From Bifidobacteriaceae bacterium (lineage in GTDB: Bacteria; Actinomycetota; Actinomycetes; Actinomycetales; WQXJ01), in assembly GCA_031279575.1 (NCBI GenBank), contig JAITIG010000017.1:1-9557 (forward strand): a stretch of 9,557 nucleotides of DNA. The letters run 5' to 3'. A model generated the notes under the pieces. The model was not told the DNA's origin, did not search any database, and saw only the letters and a program-made list of their open reading frames with translations. Shown in pieces: positions 6,096 through 9,557 of this stretch. Positions within the stretch are counted from its first letter, which is position 1. Every line of letters starts with the position of its first letter. Both the position numbers and the translations under genes were made by a program.

Positions 6096-7483
6096 GCCCC
6101 CTGGAATGGTCCACCGGCGCGCCGGCTGAAATAGTCCGGCGCGCCGGGGCCTTGCCAGGCCGCTCCGCCTTCCCGCCGCTCGACGAGCTGCTGGACGGCT
6201 TCGAGGCCGTTCGCGCCGCCCACCCGGACCTGGTGCGGCGCCGGCGGATCGGCACCAGCCGCTTGGGCGAGCCGATCCAGGTTTACCGCGCCGGCTCGGG
6301 GGCCAAGCAAAACCTGGTGGTGGGCGGGGTGCATCCGAACGAGCCGATCGGCTCGCTCACAGTCTGGCACCTGATCAGCCAGCTGTGCGCCGATGAGGCC
6401 ATGCGCCAGGCCTTCGACGCCACCTGGCACATCGTGCCGTGCGTCGACCCAGACGGCTACCGCCTGAACGAGGGCTGGTTCGACCGCCCGGCCGACCGCC
6501 TCCACTACGCCCGCCACTTCTACCGCCCGGCGCCGGACGAGCAGGTCGAATGGACCTTCCCGGTGGACTACAAGCTGGCCTACTTCGACCGCATGATGCC
6601 CGAGACCCAGGCCCTGGCCCGCCTGATCGACGCGGTCAAACCAGACGTCTACGTCCCGCTGCACAACTCCGAGCTGGGCGGCGTCTACTACTACGTCTCG
6701 CGCGCGTCGCAGGCCCTGTTCGACTTGCTGCACGCCGTGCCCAAGGCGCTCGGCCTGCCGCTGGCCTTGGGCGAACCAGAATCAGGCGAGATGGTGGCCG
6801 CGGCCGACGCGATCTACCCGATGTTCGGCTTCGCCCACACCTACGACTGGCTGGAAGGCCTTGGCCTGGACCCGGTGGGGCCCAACCCGGCCGGGGACTC
6901 CTCGACCGCCTACGCGGCCCGCCACGGCGCCTTGTCGCTGATCGCCGAGCTGCCCTACTGGAGCCACCCGGCCGCCGACGACACCACTGCCACGGCCGAG
7001 CCCTACGCCGATCTGCTGAGGCGGACGGGCCAGGCGCATCTGGCCACCGCCCAGGCCTTGACCGAGGCCTTGGCCGCCGCCGCGCCCCACCTGGCCCTGG
7101 ACACGCCGCTGCGCCGGGGGGCCGAGGCCTTCGCGCCGGGCATTGCCGCGACCGGCCAGGCCGCCTTGGCCCGGGCCGCCCAAGTCGACGGGGCCCGGCT
7201 GGCCAGCGCAGCCGAACGGTTCTCCTGCGAGGACGTGGTCCACATGTTCCGGCTGCGCTTCGGCTCGATGACGCTCCAAGCCCTCCAAGCCGAATGCCGG
7301 GCCGGGCTGGCCGGCCCCGAGTTGCGCCGCATCGCCCAGCGCCTGGACGCCCTCTACCAGCAGTGGCAGGCCGATGCCGTGCGCGCCACCCCAGCCGATC
7401 CCATCGATTTGAACCGGGCCGCGGGCGTCCAATACGGCGCCGTCTTGGCGGCCGGCGCGCTAGCCGCCGGGCTGATCGGGTAA
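6092..7483 (+). CDS. M14-type zinc carboxypeptidase, cytoplasmic
   Basis: 463-residue metallopeptidase expected to remove C-terminal residues or split amide bonds of imported peptides. The fold's zinc site is readable: His81-x-x-Glu84 in GGVHPNEPIGS and His191 in VPLHNSELGG, with the probable general base Glu286 in LIAELPYW. CVDPDGYRLNEGW at 117-129 corresponds to the NPDG segment of the family. I see no signal peptide or membrane segment, so it acts inside the cell. Residues from about 300 to the end form an Ala-rich, mostly helical extension of unknown role beyond the usual catalytic domain. The start is GTG 6092, inside the stop of the preceding gene; there is no Shine-Dalgarno, so it relies on translational coupling, and the next in-frame ATG lies after the HxxE motif. 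A muropeptide amidase similar in role to MpaA is one possible function; specificity cannot be read. Confidence 0.85.
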   Translation: MSPLEWSTGAPAEIVRRAGALPGRSAFPPLDELLDGFEAVRAAHPDLVRRRRIGTSRLGEPIQVYRAGSGAKQNLVVGGVHPNEPIGSLTVWHLISQLCADEAMRQAFDATWHIVPCVDPDGYRLNEGWFDRPADRLHYARHFYRPAPDEQVEWTFPVDYKLAYFDRMMPETQALARLIDAVKPDVYVPLHNSELGGVYYYVSRASQALFDLLHAVPKALGLPLALGEPESGEMVAAADAIYPMFGFAHTYDWLEGLGLDPVGPNPAGDSSTAYAARHGALSLIAELPYWSHPAADDTTATAEPYADLLRRTGQAHLATAQALTEALAAAAPHLALDTPLRRGAEAFAPGIAATGQAALARAAQVDGARLASAAERFSCEDVVHMFRLRFGSMTLQALQAECRAGLAGPELRRIAQRLDALYQQWQADAVRATPADPIDLNRAAGVQYGAVLAAGALAAGLIG

Positions 7484-7488
7484 CCGCT

Positions 7489-8433
7489 ATGAGGCTGGCG
7501 GCAAGGCTGGGCGGACGGGTGGGCGGGCTCGCCTTGGTGTTTTTGGGTGTCACCTTGATCATCTACCTGGCTGTGTTCGCCTTGCCCGGCGACCCGATCC
7601 GGGCCTTTTTGGGCCCCAAGCAGGTGCCGGAGACCACCATCGAGGCGCTGCGCGTCAAATACCACTTGAACGACCCGATCTGGGTCCAGTACTGGGATTA
7701 CATCTCCGGCATCTTCCGCGGCGACTTCGGCACCAACTTCGCCGGGCGGCCGGTGGCGGACCAGATGAGCGCGCGCTGGCCGGTCACCATCGCCTTGGGC
7801 TTGACGGCCTGGGTGATGGAAATAGTGGCGGGCGTCGCCATCGGGATAGTTTCGGCTTTGCGCAAAGGCAAGTGGCTGGACTACTCGCTGCTGGCTTTTA
7901 CCGTGCTGGCGAGCTGCATCCCGGTGTTCGTGATGGGCTTGGTGGCGCAGCTGGTCTTTGGCGTCAAACTGGGCTGGCTGCCGGTGGCCGGCTTGGCGCA
8001 GGGCTGGCCCAAGTCCTATCTGCTGCCCGCCGCGATCATCGCCATCTTCGGCTTGCCTGCCGTCTCCCGGCTGGTCAGGGGCGCCATGGTGGAGTCTTTG
8101 GAAGCCGAGTACGTCACCATGCTGCGCGCCCATGGGATGCGCCAAAGCCGCATCGTGTCAGTCCACGCGCTGCGCAACTCGCTCATCCCGGCCTCGACCT
8201 ACCTGGCCACCGACCTGGGCTATTTGCTGGGCGGCTCGGTCATCATCGAAGGCATCTTCAACCTGCCCGGGGTGGGCAACCTGTTGTTCGAGGCCATCAA
8301 AGCCCACGAGGGGACCACGGTGGTGGGGGTGGCCACGGCTTTGATTGTGGTGTTCTTGCTCACCTCGCTGCTGATAGAGCTGCTCCACGCCCTGCTCGAC
8401 CCGCGCATCCGGCGAGGTGGCCGCCATGCCTAA
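7489..8433 (+). CDS. Peptide ABC transporter permease, OppB/DppB type
   Basis: 314-residue integral membrane subunit forming half of the import channel. It begins with the standard family layout: a short basic N-terminus, a first membrane helix running into FALPGDP, then an extracytoplasmic domain with HLNDPIWVQYWDYISGIFRGDFGTNF, which is nearly diagnostic for the DppB type. The EAA loop that docks with the ATPase starts at Glu207 (EYVTMLRAHGMRQSRIVSVHALRN), and NLPGVGNLLFEAI precedes the last helices. ATG 7489 follows the peptidase stop by 5 nt; the ribosome binding site is poor, so coupling is likely. The gene ends in DPRIR, as is usual for this subunit. Function assignment is firm; cargo is inferred from neighbours. 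Confidence 0.95.
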   Translation: MRLAARLGGRVGGLALVFLGVTLIIYLAVFALPGDPIRAFLGPKQVPETTIEALRVKYHLNDPIWVQYWDYISGIFRGDFGTNFAGRPVADQMSARWPVTIALGLTAWVMEIVAGVAIGIVSALRKGKWLDYSLLAFTVLASCIPVFVMGLVAQLVFGVKLGWLPVAGLAQGWPKSYLLPAAIIAIFGLPAVSRLVRGAMVESLEAEYVTMLRAHGMRQSRIVSVHALRNSLIPASTYLATDLGYLLGGSVIIEGIFNLPGVGNLLFEAIKAHEGTTVVGVATALIVVFLLTSLLIELLHALLDPRIRRGGRHA

Positions 8434-9301
8434 AGCCCGCTCCAAGGCGGCCAAGCGGCGCGGCGTGTCGCGGCGCCTGGCGGCCAAGCCGACCTTTGTG
8501 CTGCCGGCCATCGCCATCGCCCTGCTGGTGGTGGTGTCTTTGTTCCCGGGCTTCTTCGCCGGCTTGTTTGGCCACGGCGACCCGTATTACGCCGACTTGG
8601 CCTACAGCCAAGACGGCCCCTCGCCGGGGCATCCCTTCGGGTTCGACCTGCAGGGGCGCGATATTTGGGCCAATGTCATCTACGGCACCAGGACCTCGAT
8701 CGCGGTCGGTTTGACGGCCACGGTGCTCTCGGTGGCGATCGCCGTGGTGCTGGGCACCGCGGCCGGCTACCGGGCGGGCTGGGTCGACTCCCTGATCACC
8801 CGGCTGACCGAGGTCTTCTTGGGTTTCCCGTTCCTGCTGGCCGCCATCGTGGTGCTCAACTCGGTCAGCCAGCGCAACGTTTGGACCGTCTCGCTGGTGC
8901 TGGGGATCTTCGGCTGGCCGGCCATGGCCCGGCTGGTGCGGGCCAGCGTGCGGCAAGTGTGCCAACTGGACTATGTGATGGCGGCCCGGGTGCTGGGTTT
9001 GCCGGCTTGGAGGATTGTCACCCGCCACGTCCTGCCCAACGCCATCACCCCGGTGTTGATCCTGGCGACCATTACAATTGGAGCCGTCATCGTGGCCGAA
9101 TCCTCACTGACCTACCTGGGGGTGGGCTTGCAGCAGCCAACTATCTCCTGGGGGCTGCAGATCGCGGCCGGCTCGCGCAACTTCCAGACCGCGCCGCACA
9201 TGCTGGTGTTCGCCTCGGCCTTCCTGACTGTGACGGTGCTGGCCATCATCTGCCTGGGGGAGGCGCTGCGCTCCACCCTTGACCCGAAGAGGCTGGCATG
9301 A
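8426..9301 (+). CDS. Peptide ABC transporter permease, OppC/DppC type
   Basis: 291-residue second channel subunit. An N-terminal basic cytoplasmic segment (KARSKAAKRR) precedes the first helix; HPFGFDLQGRDIWANVIYGTRTSIAVG is the classic DppC signature, in which the family has HPFGTDxxGRD. The EAA loop begins at about Asp182 (DYVMAARVLGLPAWRIVTRH) and is followed by VLPNAITPVLI and ESSLTYLGVGLQQPTISWG, also family hallmarks. ATG 8426 overlaps the previous gene by 8 nt and has GAGGTGG a few bases upstream; a GTG at 8417 in the same frame is possible but less well placed. It pairs with the upstream permease; no OppD/OppF ATPase follows directly. Confidence 0.95.
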   Translation: MPKARSKAAKRRGVSRRLAAKPTFVLPAIAIALLVVVSLFPGFFAGLFGHGDPYYADLAYSQDGPSPGHPFGFDLQGRDIWANVIYGTRTSIAVGLTATVLSVAIAVVLGTAAGYRAGWVDSLITRLTEVFLGFPFLLAAIVVLNSVSQRNVWTVSLVLGIFGWPAMARLVRASVRQVCQLDYVMAARVLGLPAWRIVTRHVLPNAITPVLILATITIGAVIVAESSLTYLGVGLQQPTISWGLQIAAGSRNFQTAPHMLVFASAFLTVTVLAIICLGEALRSTLDPKRLA

Positions 9302-9557
9302 GCACCGGATACCCCACCCCAGACCTGGCCCGGCCCGAGCCGGCCAGCCAAACCGAGGCCTTGGAGCGCCAACGCCGGCAGTTCGCCGAGGATCTGTCGC
9401 TGATCTGGGAGCTGGCCGGGACATCCCGCATGGACGGCCGGGTGCTGGGCTACCTCATGGTGACCGACCAGCCGTGCTTGTCCTCCGCCCAATTGGCCCA
9501 GTTGCTGGGGGTTTCCGCTGGCGCCATCTCGATGGCGACCAGGCGCCTGGTGGACAT
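9298..9557 (+). CDS. GbsR/MarR-type transcriptional regulator, N-terminal part (cut by window edge)
   Basis: 86 codons are visible, starting at ATG 9298 inside the stop of the permease gene (ATGA overlap). After a polar lead of about 20 residues, the protein reads FAEDLSLIWELAGTSRMDGR, then VLGYLMVTDQP, then LSSAQLAQLLGVSAGAISMA and TRRLVD. This is the arrangement of GbsR-like winged-helix proteins: the segment ending SRMDGRVLG, a short linker and a helix-turn-helix in which GVSAGAISMATRRL is the recognition helix. The effector and C-terminal half are off the edge. Its co-translation with the transporter argues that it controls this operon or reports its substrate; that is inference. Confidence 0.82.
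   Translation, partial: MSTGYPTPDLARPEPASQTEALERQRRQFAEDLSLIWELAGTSRMDGRVLGYLMVTDQPCLSSAQLAQLLGVSAGAISMATRRLVD

Noticed and set aside
6439..7488. A long frame extending the first permease upstream through the peptidase gene
   Set aside because: The protein resembles the permease family only from the ATG at 7489; the upstream part is an Arg/Pro/Gly-rich shadow of the peptidase gene.

Overview
The window is GC-rich DNA whose genes show the strong third-position G/C bias of a high-GC Gram-positive bacterium. The best taxonomic clue is the leader of the first gene. It is a short-stem-I T-box that controls translation rather than transcription, and in established knowledge that arrangement before ileS is typical of Actinobacteria. 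I infer an actinobacterium and would not name a genus. Leaderless or GTG starts and overlapping operon genes fit this.

Left region (1-2460, minus strand): the first 704 codons of ileS, isoleucyl-tRNA synthetase, running off the left edge, preceded by a leader of about 330 nt. From the leader one can read an AUC (Ile) specifier, a T-box antisequestrator and an alternative hairpin that buries the ileS ribosome binding site. Two further T-box-like units stand in tandem upstream of the canonical one. Region 2461-2634 holds divergent control sequences, including a perfect 11-bp inverted repeat just before the next gene.

Centre (2635-4350): a plus-strand NADP-type zinc secondary alcohol dehydrogenase of the Thermoanaerobacter/Clostridium family converges, with a 6-bp gap, on a minus-strand PaiB-like FMN-binding regulator. 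Between the regulator and the next operon lies an AT-rich islet (41 G/C in bases 4351-4450) with two palindromes, probably a shared divergent control region.

Right region (4482-9557, plus strand): a tightly packed peptide-uptake operon. It comprises a lipoprotein solute-binding protein (OppA/DppA family), a cytoplasmic M14-type zinc carboxypeptidase starting inside the stop of the first gene, two Opp/Dpp-type permeases, and the start of a GbsR/MarR-type regulator that overlaps the last permease by 4 nt and runs off the right edge. The transporter ATPases are not in the window. The likely logic is that the lipoprotein captures peptides, the two permeases import them, the M14 enzyme trims them in the cytoplasm, and the co-translated regulator responds to the substrate or a downstream metabolite. 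The last two steps are inference.

The most interesting material is the ileS leader: a fully readable translational T-box with a non-matching discriminator base in its tRNA-binding bulge and decayed or alternative extra copies of that bulge. Next is the peptidase-transporter-regulator operon. I see no mobile element, CRISPR array, tRNA or rRNA.
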